Shown: positions 22,281 through 32,354 of the stretch, one piece after another
How the letters are laid out: each line of letters begins with the position of its first letter
Position numbering within the stretch: position 1 is the first letter of the stretch
Origin: Heliobacterium chlorum
GTDB lineage: Bacteria; Bacillota; Desulfitobacteriia; Heliobacteriales; Heliobacteriaceae
Length of the DNA stretch: 33,619 bases
NCBI RefSeq assembly: GCF_014502795.1
Contig: NZ_JACVHF010000029.1
Location: 1 to 33,619, forward strand
Reading direction: 5' to 3'
The notes under the pieces: generated by a model
What the model saw: only the letters and a program-made list of their open reading frames with translations
Told to the model about the DNA's origin: nothing
The model's database searches: none
Translations under genes and position numbers: made by a program

Positions 22281-23378
22281 ATGAAACAGAGAATTGCCGT
22301 TATTTGTGGAGGACGTTCCGGGGAGCATGAGGTTTCCCTCGTCTCAGCGAAGTCAATCGCTGCGGCTTTGGATAGTTCTCGTTTTGATGTGCAGGTCATT
22401 GGTATCGATCGATCGGGAAGCTGGTGGATGGGGCCTGACGTGATCGAGCATCTACAGTCTGGAAGATCGCCTTATGGTGAGCGGGTTTGTTTTCTTGCCG
22501 ATCCGGCTCAACCGGGTATTTTTCAGATTACTGATGCGTGCCTCCGCCCCGTACCTATCGACGTCTTTTTTCCCGTGCTGCACGGACCTAATGGTGAAGA
22601 CGGAACCATCCAAGGGCTATTTGAAACAGCCAATGTTCCCTATGTAGGATGCGGCGTGTTGGCATCAGCCTGTGGTATGGATAAAGCGGTCATGAAGGCC
22701 CTATTCGCCCAAGCAGATCTGCCTCAAGTCCCTTATAGGGTGGTTCTACGCAGCCAGTGGGAAGCCAACCGTGAACCGGTGATAGAAGAAGTGGTGTCAA
22801 AGTTAGGTTATCCGGTGTTCGTCAAACCGGCCAATATGGGTTCCAGCGTAGGTATTTCGAAAGCTTCCGATCGGGAGGAACTGATCAACGCCTTTACGGA
22901 AGCTTGCCGATATGATCGCAAACTAGTCGTGGAAAAGGGGATCGATCCCCGAGAGATCGAAGTCAGTGTTCTTGGCAATGACGAGGTGACAGCGTCTGTT
23001 CCTGGTGAGATCGTTCCCTGCAACGACTTTTATGATTATGACGCCAAATATATTGATGACAATTCTCGCCTCGTCATCCCTGCTGAATTGGACGAAGCGA
23101 ACACAGATCGTCTTCGGAAAATGGCGGTGCAGGCGTTTAAAGCGATTGATGGTTCTGGCTTATCTCGTGTCGATTTTCTATTTGATAAACAGACCGGTGA
23201 GATCTATCTAAATGAAATCAATACACTACCTGGTTTTACCTCTATTAGTATGTATCCAAAGCTTTGGGCAGCAACAGGTATATCCTATTCGGAACTGCTC
23301 AGCCGGATTATCGATTTCGGTGTAGCCCGGCATGCTGAGAAGCAGCGCAATGCCACAGAGCGGCTGTCGAAGGGATAA
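22281..23378 (+). CDS. ddl: D-alanine--D-alanine ligase
   Basis: 365 residues from an ATG preceded by AAGGGGG. It has the ATP-grasp order of Ddl enzymes: ICGGRSGEHEVSLVSAKSI at the start (Glu for the first D-Ala), VFFPVLHGPNGEDGTIQG near residue 95, GCGVLASACGMDKAVMK, VFVKPANMGSSVGISK (ATP lysine and loop), NDFYDYDAKYIDD (omega loop with the Tyr typical of D-Ala-D-Ala ligases), and YLNEINTLPGFTS (Mg sites). It joins two D-alanines for peptidoglycan precursors. The omega-loop DYDAKY argues against a D-lactate (VanA-type) enzyme. The C-terminus is 10-15 residues longer than usual and charged. It is the last + gene before a convergent hairpin and lexA. Confidence 0.96.
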   Translation: MKQRIAVICGGRSGEHEVSLVSAKSIAAALDSSRFDVQVIGIDRSGSWWMGPDVIEHLQSGRSPYGERVCFLADPAQPGIFQITDACLRPVPIDVFFPVLHGPNGEDGTIQGLFETANVPYVGCGVLASACGMDKAVMKALFAQADLPQVPYRVVLRSQWEANREPVIEEVVSKLGYPVFVKPANMGSSVGISKASDREELINAFTEACRYDRKLVVEKGIDPREIEVSVLGNDEVTASVPGEIVPCNDFYDYDAKYIDDNSRLVIPAELDEANTDRLRKMAVQAFKAIDGSGLSRVDFLFDKQTGEIYLNEINTLPGFTSISMYPKLWAATGISYSELLSRIIDFGVARHAEKQRNATERLSKG

Positions 23379-23448
23379 TTGTACATCCCATCAGTAGACT
23401 TTTTCTCATTGAAAAAGGTTAACCCGGAGAGGTCTATTCATCGATATA

Positions 23449-23498
23449 AAAGAGCCTGTTCGAAATGTGCGTGACAACACATTTCGAACAGGCTCTTT
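23449..23498. terminator. Bidirectional terminator between ddl and lexA
   Basis: Perfect 21-bp stem: 23449-23469 with 23478-23498, loop CGTGACAA. The arm begins AAAGAGCCTGTTCG and the other ends CAGGCTCTTT, so T-runs follow on both strands. It lies between two convergent genes. Confidence 0.85.
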
Positions 23499-23588
23499 GC
23501 ATTTGAGGCTTATGATAGCTAGTTTTAGATTATGTGAGTTTCCCTATGGTTTTATTAAGTTTACCCTCAAATTTATCGAATCGACGAG

Positions 23589-24200
23589 TTACAAACGCCG
23601 GAGAACAGCGATAACTTTGCCGAGGACACGCACTTCTTTAATCAAAATAGGTTCCATGTGAGGATTCTCGGGCTGCAGACGGAAATAGTCTGTTTCCCTG
23701 TAAAAACGTTTAACTGTAGCTTCGTCACCCAGCAGGGCTACGACGATATCGCCGTTTTCGGCCGTATTTTGCATTCGAACGACAACCAAGTCTCCGTCAA
23801 AAATACCGGCTTCAATCATGCTTTCACCGCGAACGCTGAGCATAAAGACTTTATCGGAACGGACAAAATTTTTCGGCAGTGGGAAGGTACCCTCTAGATT
23901 TTCCGTAGCTAAGATGGGCCGCCCAGCACTGATGCGTCCCAGAATGGGTATATCAATCAAGCCATCGGAAGGATGATCGCTGTCGTCCGGTACCAGCAAT
24001 TCCATTGCTCTTGGTTTAGAAGGATCTCGACGAATCAGCCCCGCCTTTTCCAGACGGTTTAAATGCCCGTGTACAGTAGAACTGGACATTAAACCTACCG
24101 CGTCACCGATCTCACGGACAGATGGAGGATATCCACACCGACGTATTTCTGATCGTATGAATTCTAGTATTCGTTTCTGGCGTTCACTCAGATCGTTCAT
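23589..24200 (-). CDS. lexA: LexA repressor
   Basis: 203 residues from ATG 24200 ([14 protein letters not shown]), 11 bases after GGGAGG; the frame runs further to 24242 but that adds a non-family extension. The winged helix-turn-helix covers residues 1-65: [20 protein letters not shown], then [19 protein letters not shown]. Cleavage site Ala-Gly in [12 protein letters not shown], catalytic Ser in [16 protein letters not shown], catalytic Lys in [11 protein letters not shown]. LexA represses DNA-damage genes and cleaves itself with RecA filament help. A near-perfect box is present before the YolD-like gene at 9.1 kb; upstream of lexA itself I see only a weak candidate. Transcribed divergently from the phosphorylase gene. 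Confidence 0.96.
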   Translation of the reverse strand: MNDLSERQKRILEFIRSEIRRCGYPPSVREIGDAVGLMSSSTVHGHLNRLEKAGLIRRDPSKPRAMELLVPDDSDHPSDGLIDIPILGRISAGRPILATENLEGTFPLPKNFVRSDKVFMLSVRGESMIEAGIFDGDLVVVRMQNTAENGDIVVALLGDEATVKRFYRETDYFRLQPENPHMEPILIKEVRVLGKVIAVLRRL

Positions 24201-24333
24201 TAAGCCGGATTCCTCCCGATGGTTCGGCATTTTCCAACACATTATAACATAATATTTTCTCAGGATGATCGATAAACTAACGTATCCATAAAGATTTTCG
24301 ATTGTTCTTCGATTATTTTGGGAACTACGGTTT

Positions 24334-26151
24334 TTGAATGAATTTGGACGACTTGTGCATGATAAAAAGGAAACGAACCTGTGCCAGGAGGTGAATTCTG
24401 GTGGTTATGCCGCCAGAAAAAATTTGAAATATCCTACGACAGAAGCTAAGCTGCCTCGCGTCGCTTATTTTTGTATGGAATACGGGCTCCATGAAGAATT
24501 GCCTATTTATGCTGGCGGCCTCGGCGTATTGGCTGGAGATTATCTGAAAGCGGCCCATGACTCAGGTTTACCGATGGTCGCTATCGGAATCCTCTGGAAC
24601 CAGGACTATACTCATCAATTCATCGGAGAACAGGGAAGACCTTACGACACCTATCCAAACATTCGGTTCGATTCGGTGAAAGATACGGGAGTCACCGTTC
24701 AGGTTCGAGTCCGGGGTGCCGACGTGGTTTGCAAAGTCCATAAAGTGGATAGTTATGGAAACGTACCGCTTTATCTCCTCGATACGAACTTTCCTGGTAG
24801 TGAACATGGATGGATGACGAATCGACTATACGGCGGCAGCGGCCAAGATCGGGTAGCCGCTGAGATTATTTTAGGTATCGGCGGAGTACGCGCTTTACGT
24901 GCCCTCGGGATCGATGTAGATGTATACCATTTAAATGAAGGCCATGCAACCTTTTGCGGATTCGAACTGATTCGCGAAAAGATGAGCCACTATGGCATGA
25001 CCTTTCACCAGGCTTGGGAGGCTGTTCGTAAGGAACTCATCTTCACGACTCATACACCAGTGGAAGCTGGTAATGAGGTGCATGGTCATGACTTGCTTCG
25101 ACTCATGGAGGCTTATAATGGTCTCAGTTACGAACAGGTGAGAGACATTGGCGGCGATCCGTTTAATATGACGGTGGCAGCCCTTCGTTTGTCTCATATC
25201 TCCAACGGTGTGTCAAAATTACATGGTCAAACAGCCTGTAAGATGTGGAAAGATATTCATGATGCATCATGCATTATATCCATCACAAACGGAGTCCATA
25301 ATCGAACATGGCAGGACGATTCCATTTCTGAGGCCTTTGAACGTAAAGGAGACCTTTGGCAAGCCCATTTGAACAACAAGTACAGGCTTGTTGAGTACAT
25401 TGAGAAGCATTCGAAAGTCCGATTAAATCCGGACCATCTCATCGTCGGTTTTGCACGCAGGGCGGCGCCTTATAAACGAAGTGACCTGATCTTCCGAACG
25501 GCTGAAGTAATTGAGTCATTGTTGCGGGAAGGAAAATTGCAGCTTGTTTTTTCCGGCAAAGCTCACCCAAATGATGAAATTGGCAAAGACATCATTCAAC
25601 AATTGGTTCGCATGTCCGAAAAGTATGGAAACAGCGTCGTCTTTCTGGAGAATTACAACATGGAAGTTGCCCGCTACATGGTGCGGGGATGCGATGTATG
25701 GTTGAACAATCCGAGAAGGCCATTAGAAGCCAGCGGCACTTCAGGGATGAAAGCCGCCATGAACGGTGTGTTGAACTTAAGCACCGTAGATGGATGGGTT
25801 GGTGAAGGTCTGCAGCACCAGGTTAGCGGCTGGTTGATCAATCCTATCATCGAATCTCATTTACAGGAGTGGGAACAGGACGAACGAGATCTTCGAGAAC
25901 TATACCGGGTTCTATTAAGCGAGGTTATTCCGACTTATTATAATGATCGAGATCATTGGGTCCAGATGATGCGTGCCAGCATCGATATGGCCCGCTGGCA
26001 GTTCTCATCTCACCGGATGATCCGCGAGTATTTTGATCTCATGTATGAACTAACTCGCGATGCTCAAGAGATGAATTTGACATCCATGCCGATGCATCAC
26101 CCCGAAATGAATCAAACAGAATCGCCTTTCTCGTCACAATACAATCAATAG
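24334..26151 (+). CDS. glgP: Alpha-glucan (glycogen) phosphorylase, short form
   Basis: 605 residues as drawn from TTG 24334. It belongs to the shorter alpha-glucan phosphorylase family: [97 protein letters not shown], and the PLP-phosphate region [14 protein letters not shown] near residue 470. It releases glucose-1-phosphate from glycogen or maltodextrin. The start is doubtful: a strong AGGAGGTGA at 24386-24394 leads to GTG 24401 in another frame, whose nine codons (MVMPPEK..) end just after a run of six A; a one-base slip there would join it to [13 protein letters not shown]. Either the TTG is used without a ribosome site, or the gene starts at 24401 with an indel or a frameshift. A terminator follows at 26178. 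Confidence 0.92.
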   Translation: MNEFGRLVHDKKETNLCQEVNSGGYAARKNLKYPTTEAKLPRVAYFCMEYGLHEELPIYAGGLGVLAGDYLKAAHDSGLPMVAIGILWNQDYTHQFIGEQGRPYDTYPNIRFDSVKDTGVTVQVRVRGADVVCKVHKVDSYGNVPLYLLDTNFPGSEHGWMTNRLYGGSGQDRVAAEIILGIGGVRALRALGIDVDVYHLNEGHATFCGFELIREKMSHYGMTFHQAWEAVRKELIFTTHTPVEAGNEVHGHDLLRLMEAYNGLSYEQVRDIGGDPFNMTVAALRLSHISNGVSKLHGQTACKMWKDIHDASCIISITNGVHNRTWQDDSISEAFERKGDLWQAHLNNKYRLVEYIEKHSKVRLNPDHLIVGFARRAAPYKRSDLIFRTAEVIESLLREGKLQLVFSGKAHPNDEIGKDIIQQLVRMSEKYGNSVVFLENYNMEVARYMVRGCDVWLNNPRRPLEASGTSGMKAAMNGVLNLSTVDGWVGEGLQHQVSGWLINPIIESHLQEWEQDERDLRELYRVLLSEVIPTYYNDRDHWVQMMRASIDMARWQFSSHRMIREYFDLMYELTRDAQEMNLTSMPMHHPEMNQTESPFSSQYNQ

Positions 26152-26177
26152 GTTTAAACCACCTCTGGAACAGCAGG

Positions 26178-26217
26178 AAACCGGGGGCTCTCCCAACATG
26201 GAGAACCTCCGGTTTTA
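26178..26217. terminator. Convergent terminator after glgP
   Basis: AAACCGG (26178-26184) pairs with CCGGTTT (26209-26215), with inner CTCC/GGAG pairing. It lies between glgP (+) and the SLH-protein gene (-). Confidence 0.75.
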
Positions 26218-26243
26218 CGCTTGCGATAGGGGGAGCTTCCTCT

Positions 26244-28418
26244 TTACTTTACTTTCATTGCTTGTAACAGGGCATAAGCAGCCTCGGCACGGGTCACCGC
26301 TTGCTGTGGTGCCAGGTTGTTCGTATCGGTCTTAATCATGCCTAACCCCCATGCGAGGGCTACATAACCGATAGATCCGTCGGAAAGAGATGCTGCATCT
26401 TCAAAAGGAAGTTGATAAATCTTTTGGACTTTTGCAGCCGGCTCTAGTTTCAGCATGCGCACAGTCAACTTGGCCAGTTGCTCCCGAGTGACGGCGTCGC
26501 CTGGCTGAACCTCACCTTGAACCCAGCCAAAGGATTTGGCAGAGGCGATAACTTCTTGGTCGGTGATCGTCTTATTGTCCGAGAGGGGGGACTTGATCAT
26601 CACCATACCTCGAAGTAAGGAAACCATAGATACGGATTCATTGGGATGGAAGGCTGAACCATATTCACGGAAGAGGTTGATCTGACCGAGTTTGTGAATC
26701 TCTGCTTCCAATGGAATTCCGGAAATATCGTTGAATTTGAAGTCGTATTTATTCTCATCGACGATATTGCCTTCCCAATCGAGGCTTTGCCCAGTTCGTG
26801 CATCGAGCAACACCGGGTAAGCAGCCATTCGAGAAGCAGAAAGCGGTTGATAGATGAGTTTTACCGACTGATTTCCTTTTGAGTCATCGGCTTGCGCATA
26901 GGTCAAAGTCAGAGGGCGTTTGTTTAAAAAGTTCTCGTTGATACTTGCTGTGGACATAACCTGACTGGACGAGGGAAATTCTTTTTCTGTCCAATCAAGG
27001 TTATACTCTGTAACTTCTTTCGAAAGTGTGTTGACAGTTACGTTAATCCGGTTGTCGGGAAACGGAATCCCGTTGACCTTTCGAACATAGGAAAAAGTCT
27101 GACGCATTGGATTTTGGATGAGTGGACGGGGCTCCGGTGGTACTTGTTGATTATCTAATTGTACTCCTTGAAATCGTTTCGGTTGAATCTTTTTCAAGAA
27201 GGTTTCCGCAAGCTGTCGGGCGCCGTCCCGGTTCAATTCTCCATTTTTGGAATCATCCATGGACTGATCCCAATGATAGTATCCGATTAACTCACCGGTC
27301 AAAGCATTGACCCGACAGGATAAGTTTTTCCCTTCCGATCCGTCCCAAAATATGTTCCAACCATACTGGCTATCCCACTCCCGGGAAAGACTTGCGTTTC
27401 TGAGAGTAATATCTTTAGGTATCTGAAGCCATTTTTTTATGGATTCAATGGCTTGATCGCGACTGATAAATTTATCAGCTTGGCTGATTTCTTTTAATTC
27501 TTCCGGTCGTAGTTCTGTGGCATGATCCATTCCTTTTGACGGCACTGCACTTACACTCATCCCCATACCAGCGGCAAAACTGCCATAGCCTTTTTGAATC
27601 CATTGTTCTTTAGGGATTAGAGGTTGACCGGTAAATGCGTCAATTGCACCTTCCGAAGGATTGGTGAGTCGGTATACAAGAAAAGGTTTACTCTCGGCTT
27701 TATCTCTACGGGGAAAAAAGTATTGCAACTCCAGCATATTTGCATCGATAAAGCCTTCTTTCGCTTTCTCAGGAGAGATGACACCTTTCGTATCAGGTAA
27801 GGCAGCGGTTGTCCAGTTTACCTGGTAGTTAACGACTTTTCCGGTTTTGGAGTCAACCGCGACGGAAATCCCGTTACCAGGGAATGGAATTTGGTTCTCG
27901 ATCCGTTGCCAGTAAAAATTGTACTGGCGGTTTCCATCTTTCGAAACGAAGGGGGATTGATTTATGTCAGTAACCAATTGTAACTTTTGCCATTTTCCCG
28001 AGTTAAGCCTTTGCACCAATTGACTAGCCGTTTCTTTGGCAACTTCCATCGTGATATCGGCTATGTTTAGTGCTGTATTGGAAGGATCCGGCTGCCAATC
28101 CCAATGATTCATACTTAAGATTTCACCGGTGGTGCCATCAACTTCGGCGGAAAAAGAACCGTTTGAACCTTTTGTAGCATTCCAACTAAGATTCCAAACT
28201 TTACGACCATTAAATTCGTTAAATCCAGATCGGAAGTCGTCCAAATCTTGAGGAACTGGAAAGTTGTCTTTTACGATACGAATGGCTTGTTCTAGAGATA
28301 CTTTAGTTTGTTGAGAAATCAAAGTAGTTTCGCCAGCGAAAGCGTAAGAGGGGAGTAAGGTCGTAAGGAGGCAGCCGGAAACACAGAGTGAGAGAATGCG
28401 TTGGCTTCGGCGGTTCAT
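26244..28418 (-). CDS. Secreted YcdB/YcdC-like protein with SLH anchor
   Basis: 724 residues from ATG 28418, 11 bases after AAAGGAG; a GTG at 28430 overlaps that site. A signal peptide (MNRRSQRILSLCVSGCLLTT, cleavage near SYAFA) is followed by two YcdB/YcdC-type units, each with an 'FPVP/LQIP' start, a W-rich strand and an ending like VDGTTGEILSMNHWD and VNALTGELIGYYHWD, near residues 40-110 and 330-400. Each unit is followed by a second half with INVTVNTLSKEVTEYNLDW-type strands (also ISVAVDSKTGKVVNYQVNW), so the protein is an internal duplication. The last 120 residues hold about two S-layer homology repeats (VTREQLAKLTVRMLKLE, GYVALAWGLGMI, VTRAEAAYALLQAM), which bind cell-wall polymer. 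It is likely a cell-surface protein; its ligand is unknown. Confidence 0.85.
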   Translation of the reverse strand: MNRRSQRILSLCVSGCLLTTLLPSYAFAGETTLISQQTKVSLEQAIRIVKDNFPVPQDLDDFRSGFNEFNGRKVWNLSWNATKGSNGSFSAEVDGTTGEILSMNHWDWQPDPSNTALNIADITMEVAKETASQLVQRLNSGKWQKLQLVTDINQSPFVSKDGNRQYNFYWQRIENQIPFPGNGISVAVDSKTGKVVNYQVNWTTAALPDTKGVISPEKAKEGFIDANMLELQYFFPRRDKAESKPFLVYRLTNPSEGAIDAFTGQPLIPKEQWIQKGYGSFAAGMGMSVSAVPSKGMDHATELRPEELKEISQADKFISRDQAIESIKKWLQIPKDITLRNASLSREWDSQYGWNIFWDGSEGKNLSCRVNALTGELIGYYHWDQSMDDSKNGELNRDGARQLAETFLKKIQPKRFQGVQLDNQQVPPEPRPLIQNPMRQTFSYVRKVNGIPFPDNRINVTVNTLSKEVTEYNLDWTEKEFPSSSQVMSTASINENFLNKRPLTLTYAQADDSKGNQSVKLIYQPLSASRMAAYPVLLDARTGQSLDWEGNIVDENKYDFKFNDISGIPLEAEIHKLGQINLFREYGSAFHPNESVSMVSLLRGMVMIKSPLSDNKTITDQEVIASAKSFGWVQGEVQPGDAVTREQLAKLTVRMLKLEPAAKVQKIYQLPFEDAASLSDGSIGYVALAWGLGMIKTDTNNLAPQQAVTRAEAAYALLQAMKVK

Positions 28419-28430
28419 GAAACAATACAC

Positions 28431-28990
28431 TCCTTTTAAGTAATCTAATTTCCTGCCTTATAGACGATCAAATCGTCCATTTAGTTTCAATTTGTTTATT
28501 GGGATCATGTTTATCACTAAGAAGTTTGTTCATAAGAGGATTTTCTCAAGTTGTTTCAGACGGAGTGATTTTGTGGTATCTGGAAAGTTGGATTACGCTA
28601 CGACAATTGAGGAGCAAAAATCTTACATCATGAGTAATGTCCTGGTTATAAGTTTGAAGAGTTTTTGCTTTGTCCAACTGTTGAAAAGTTAGTTAACCGG
28701 AGGATCTTTGAGCAAATTACTCCGGTCAATAAAGTCATTAGGTAAAGAAAAACTTAGCGTACCAGTTGTGCCGAATAGGTTCATTTGAGTCTGTTGAAAA
28801 AACACGGCTAAATTGGAGATACAACTCAATTGGTCGAAATACCAAAGTTTCAAATCTTTTACTTCGCATAATAGATATTATGTAAACTTGCGTAATCTTC
28901 CAACTGGGGTTTTTCAAAGGCTTCTGCTTAGCCAAAAACTTAGTAAGTAAATCACGATACTATCCGCATTATTTCTCCGTTTAACAAGAC
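28431..28990. other. Non-coding AT-rich stretch
   Basis: No convincing gene. Frames at 28492-28692 (+) and 28738-28935 (-) have no ribosome site and no family resemblance. A CCGGAG/CTCCGG hairpin lies at about 28698-28727. The region may hold decayed sequence, but I could not identify its source. Confidence 0.4.
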
Positions 28991-29039
28991 AAAGGCAGTG
29001 ATCCGGATTTTATATCTGGATCACTGCCTTTGATTTTTA
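28991..29039. terminator. Strong hairpin after the histidine kinase gene
   Basis: Perfect 14-bp stem AAAGGCAGTGATCC (28991-29004) / GGATCACTGCCTTT (29018-29031). A T-run follows on + (GATTTTTATTT) and a weaker one on -. It lies 130 bp beyond the kinase stop on its strand. Confidence 0.7.
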
Positions 29040-29163
29040 TTTAAGACATTGTTAGTCGTTTAGGCCAGCTAAGACCTAACTTACAGCCTGCAAATAGATT
29101 GATCGTCTCCACGTGTTTTGGATATGCCACTATGATTGAGTGTATCTGAACTGTTCCAACGAT

Positions 29164-31389
29164 TCATAGGTTCGCGGGAGCATCGCCATCTGAAAAAGCT
29201 TTATTCATTTTGATCAAAACTTTAAAGAGGTCTCCGTCGACGGTCACTTTTAAAACACCGCCGCAAGCGGCTACATTGCTTTGGGCAATGGCGAGCCCGA
29301 GTCCGCTGCCCTCGGTAGTTCTCGACTGGTCTCCCCGAACGAAGCGCTCCAGAATTTCGTCTTTATTGAAATTCATCTCGTAGTTGGAGATGTTTTTGAA
29401 TTCCACATAGACATGGGTTTCATCTGCCGATACGGTAATATAAACCCTCGTCTTGGCTAATGCGTATTTCAATACATTCTGGATTAAATTCTCCAGCACC
29501 CGGGAAAGCCGTTTTCCGTCGGCCATAACAAGGGCCTGCCCCTCTTGGGCGTTCACTTTAAATTCTAGCTCTGACGCTTCAATTTGTTCTTCCTGCTCGG
29601 CCAGGGATTGGTTGACCAAAACAGCCAAATCGATACGTTCCATTTCCATGGTAATGTTGCCGCTTTGCACCCGGGAAATTTCAAACAAATCCTGGGTCAT
29701 CTGTTTTAATCTTTCACTCTTTTTCTTGATGACAGCCACATATTCGTTAGCCACCTCTGGAATTAGATTTTCTTTAGAAAGCAAATCGGCATAGTTAATA
29801 ATCGAAGTCAAAGGCGTCTTTAAATCGTGGGATACGTTGGTTACCAGTTCGGACTTCATTCTTTCCGCTTTAATTTCTTTGGCCAAGGCGCGCTTCAATC
29901 CATCGGCCAAGGTATTTACGTCTTTTGCCAACGCAGCAAACAGGCTGTTCTCGTTGATTACGATTTCATGATCCAGTTGTCCCTTTTTAATGATTTGCAC
30001 CCCGTCCATGATCACTTGTAAAGGTTTTACTGCGTATATGGTGTAATACACGGCGAAAGCCGTCAACGCGCCAAGAACCAGGAAAAAGAAGAACGCCAGC
30101 CGTGAACCGGCGGTAACCATCAAAGCGGACAAAACGAATACGGAAACCACCAGCAGCACAATGGCTGCGGCTATTTTTATTAAGAGCGAACCTGAAGTTA
30201 GAATGGTTCTGAGCATGGTCCGGATTTTTGAGACCGCCCGATAGGTCAAGCTCTCCTTGAGTAAACTCCTATTTTTCAAGCGCCGAACCAAAGATAACAG
30301 CAACCATAAGCCTAGACTGCAGCTTATCATGCTAAACAGCGTAGCCGACAGGAAATCAGGCCGTAAGAAGTCCAAGATGAACAACGGCGCATCCAAAAAG
30401 TTGCTTTGTATCAGTTGGACCATTAAAATCGCCCATGAGAACACTACAGTAAGGATACCGAAAAGAGCGATATCCGTGTACAGCCGGTCAATGAGTTGAA
30501 ACTGTATTGTTTGTCCATCGTTCCCCTTCCCTGTTTCCCAGATCAGGTAAAGAAGACCTATGCAGATCAACAACACGGCTCCCGCGATGACCCTCATCCC
30601 GTAGTATAAATGAACATACTGTCGATCCCTTTCTTCCTGCTTTTGCGCTAAGAACTCATCGTTGACTGCCAGGTAAATGGTGTTGTTTGACGCGTAGTCG
30701 AAAGCTGAATTGTAAAATCCTGTGTAGTCTTTGTTTGTCGGGTAGATTTTTGAGACGCTTTTGTCCACTACATAGTAGGCTTGGAATCCGGTAAAATAGC
30801 TTCGGTCCCTTTGATCCGTATTGCTATAAGTAACTACACCATTGGTCGCATAGTAATAGAACGCTGGCTGATTGCTCACTCTCTGTAAAAGGGAACGATA
30901 CTCCCGGAACTCGCCGTCGATCATTTCTTGATGAAGGTCGGCCAGTTTTCCGGCCATTTCCTGTTCAAATTTATTTTTGATCACCTGAGATTTCTGTAAC
31001 TTGCTTTCCACCGTTGAAGCGTTTGGTTTTTCGTCGTTCGGTTGATCAGAGAGTTCCATCCGGCGATCCAACTCAGCATACCAATCGTCAAAGATTCGCT
31101 GCCTTCGAATCTCGTAATCTGTTTTATTGATGCTATTGCCGGCTTTAATATTTTCTTCATTTCCATACTTAAGCAATTGATTAAGATCCTCAAGAACTTG
31201 TTGCTGGTATCGCGATAATTCGCTTGAATTAACATAGTGCCGCTCCGATAAAACTTCCAGGCTGTCCACATTTTTCATCAGGTTCGCAAACATGGTTACA
31301 GCGATGCCAAAACTGACCACCACTAGTAAGAAAGCAAACCCTGTTACAATGGGTGACCGGCTAATTTTTTTCAATTCGGTATCCAACAC
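29164..31389 (-). CDS. Membrane sensor histidine kinase
   Basis: 741 residues from GTG 31389 (TTG 31386 is also possible); the start overlaps the upstream regulator gene by 29 bp, so the pair is coupled. Order: a membrane helix near residues 15-35, a long extracellular domain of about 215 residues with helical start and YYYATNGVVTYSNTDQRDRS, then helices IAGAVLLICIGLLYLIW, ALFGILTVVFSWAILMV, a third near TLFSMISCSLGLWLLL, and two more at IAAAIVLLVVSVFVLSAL and FFFFLVLGALTAFAVYY. A HAMP-like linker precedes the H box NVSHDLKTPLTSIINYADLL; N box ENLIQNVLKYA and G box GSGLGLAIAQ complete the kinase. The phosphorylated His is in SHDLKTP. The signal is unknown; the multi-helix layout resembles kinases that sense envelope stress. 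Confidence 0.92.
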   Translation of the reverse strand: MLDTELKKISRSPIVTGFAFLLVVVSFGIAVTMFANLMKNVDSLEVLSERHYVNSSELSRYQQQVLEDLNQLLKYGNEENIKAGNSINKTDYEIRRQRIFDDWYAELDRRMELSDQPNDEKPNASTVESKLQKSQVIKNKFEQEMAGKLADLHQEMIDGEFREYRSLLQRVSNQPAFYYYATNGVVTYSNTDQRDRSYFTGFQAYYVVDKSVSKIYPTNKDYTGFYNSAFDYASNNTIYLAVNDEFLAQKQEERDRQYVHLYYGMRVIAGAVLLICIGLLYLIWETGKGNDGQTIQFQLIDRLYTDIALFGILTVVFSWAILMVQLIQSNFLDAPLFILDFLRPDFLSATLFSMISCSLGLWLLLSLVRRLKNRSLLKESLTYRAVSKIRTMLRTILTSGSLLIKIAAAIVLLVVSVFVLSALMVTAGSRLAFFFFLVLGALTAFAVYYTIYAVKPLQVIMDGVQIIKKGQLDHEIVINENSLFAALAKDVNTLADGLKRALAKEIKAERMKSELVTNVSHDLKTPLTSIINYADLLSKENLIPEVANEYVAVIKKKSERLKQMTQDLFEISRVQSGNITMEMERIDLAVLVNQSLAEQEEQIEASELEFKVNAQEGQALVMADGKRLSRVLENLIQNVLKYALAKTRVYITVSADETHVYVEFKNISNYEMNFNKDEILERFVRGDQSRTTEGSGLGLAIAQSNVAACGGVLKVTVDGDLFKVLIKMNKAFSDGDAPANL

Positions 31390-32074
31390 CCCACACCACC
31401 TTCAAATATTTGGGTTCTTTCGGATTGATCTCGATCTTTTCACGAATTCTGCGGACATGGACGGCGATGGTGTTGTCATTGATAAAGCCCTCTTCGTTCC
31501 ACACCCGGCGGTAAATCTCTTCTGCTGAGAAAACCCGGTTGGGATGCTTGCATAAAAGCTCCAATATTCCATATTCCAAAGGCGTTAACTTGACAAATTC
31601 TCCGTCTACAGTCACACTTCTGCATTCGGGGTCCACTTGCAATCCGCCGATGACGATTTTGGAAGCAGCGTGGCTCTGGTCCATATTTCCCAGGCTCGTG
31701 TATCGCCGTAATTGAGACTTGACTCTTGCCAATAACTCCAAGGGATTGAAGGGTTTAGTGACATAATCGTCCGCCCCCACGGTGAGGCCGTGTATTTTAT
31801 CCATATCCTCCGATTTAGCCGACACGATAATGATCGGAATGTTTTTCTCTTCCCGAATTTTCAATGTCGCTTTGATGCCATCCAACTTTGGCATCATAAT
31901 GTCCATGAGCAACAGATGAACCGCCTTTGTATTGATGATCTCCAGAGCTTGCAAGCCGTCGTATGCCTTTAAAACTTCATAGCCCTCGTGACGGAGGTAG
32001 ATGGACAAACTTTCCACAATATCTTGATCATCATCTACCACCAAAACGCTGTAGGATTGGATAACCGTCACCAC
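31361..32074 (-). CDS. OmpR-family response regulator
   Basis: 237 residues from GTG 32074, or one codon shorter from GTG 32071; AAGGTGGTG is upstream. The receiver covers residues 1-120: acidic VVDDDQD, phospho-acceptor Asp in LLLMDIMMPKLDG, Thr/Ser in IIIVSAKSED, Lys in YVTKPFNPLELLAR. The winged-helix DNA-binding domain covers about 140-235: VKLTPLEYGILELLCKHPNR, NTIAVHVRRIREKIE and VWGVGYRIE. It is encoded just before the histidine kinase in a coupled pair and is presumably its partner. Target genes cannot be told; the pair and the SLH protein are on the same strand but separated by 730 bp. Confidence 0.95.
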   Translation of the reverse strand: MVTVIQSYSVLVVDDDQDIVESLSIYLRHEGYEVLKAYDGLQALEIINTKAVHLLLMDIMMPKLDGIKATLKIREEKNIPIIIVSAKSEDMDKIHGLTVGADDYVTKPFNPLELLARVKSQLRRYTSLGNMDQSHAASKIVIGGLQVDPECRSVTVDGEFVKLTPLEYGILELLCKHPNRVFSAEEIYRRVWNEEGFINDNTIAVHVRRIREKIEINPKEPKYLKVVWGVGYRIEKN

Positions 32075-32242
32075 CTTAAAAAAATTTCGTCATCACTTTT
32101 CTGTTCTTGTTTTCTCTGATTTACGCTCTGTGCTACCGTTCTCCCTGTTATAAATTATAAAAGGTGATTATGAAGAAAGATCACATATATTTCTTAAGGC
32201 TTTCTGACATTTCTTGTTGTCCAACCAAACCACTTCAAAGCG

Positions 32243-32288
32243 AAAACGGCGCTATCCCTTATCCGGTTAGGGTTAGCGCCGTTTTTTG
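32243..32288. terminator. Bidirectional-looking terminator after trpB remnant
   Basis: AAAACGGCGCTA (32243-32254) / TAGCGCCGTTTT (32274-32285), with inner CCCT/AGGG, then TT. On the minus strand it lies 70 bp after the trpB stop. The rest of 32075-32354 shows nothing else. Confidence 0.75.
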
Positions 32289-32354
32289 TTCAACAAAAAA
32301 ATGTCGTGCCGATTGTGCAACTGACACGCCATTTAACCATTTGGGTTTTTCCGA

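Noticed and set aside
24322-24333. LexA box upstream of lexA/glgP (GAACTACGGTTT)
   Set aside because: Spacing is right but the inner positions and the second half do not match the consensus.
28492-28935. Small frames of 66 aa (+) and 65 aa (-)
   Set aside because: No ribosome sites, no recognisable motifs, AT-rich filler.
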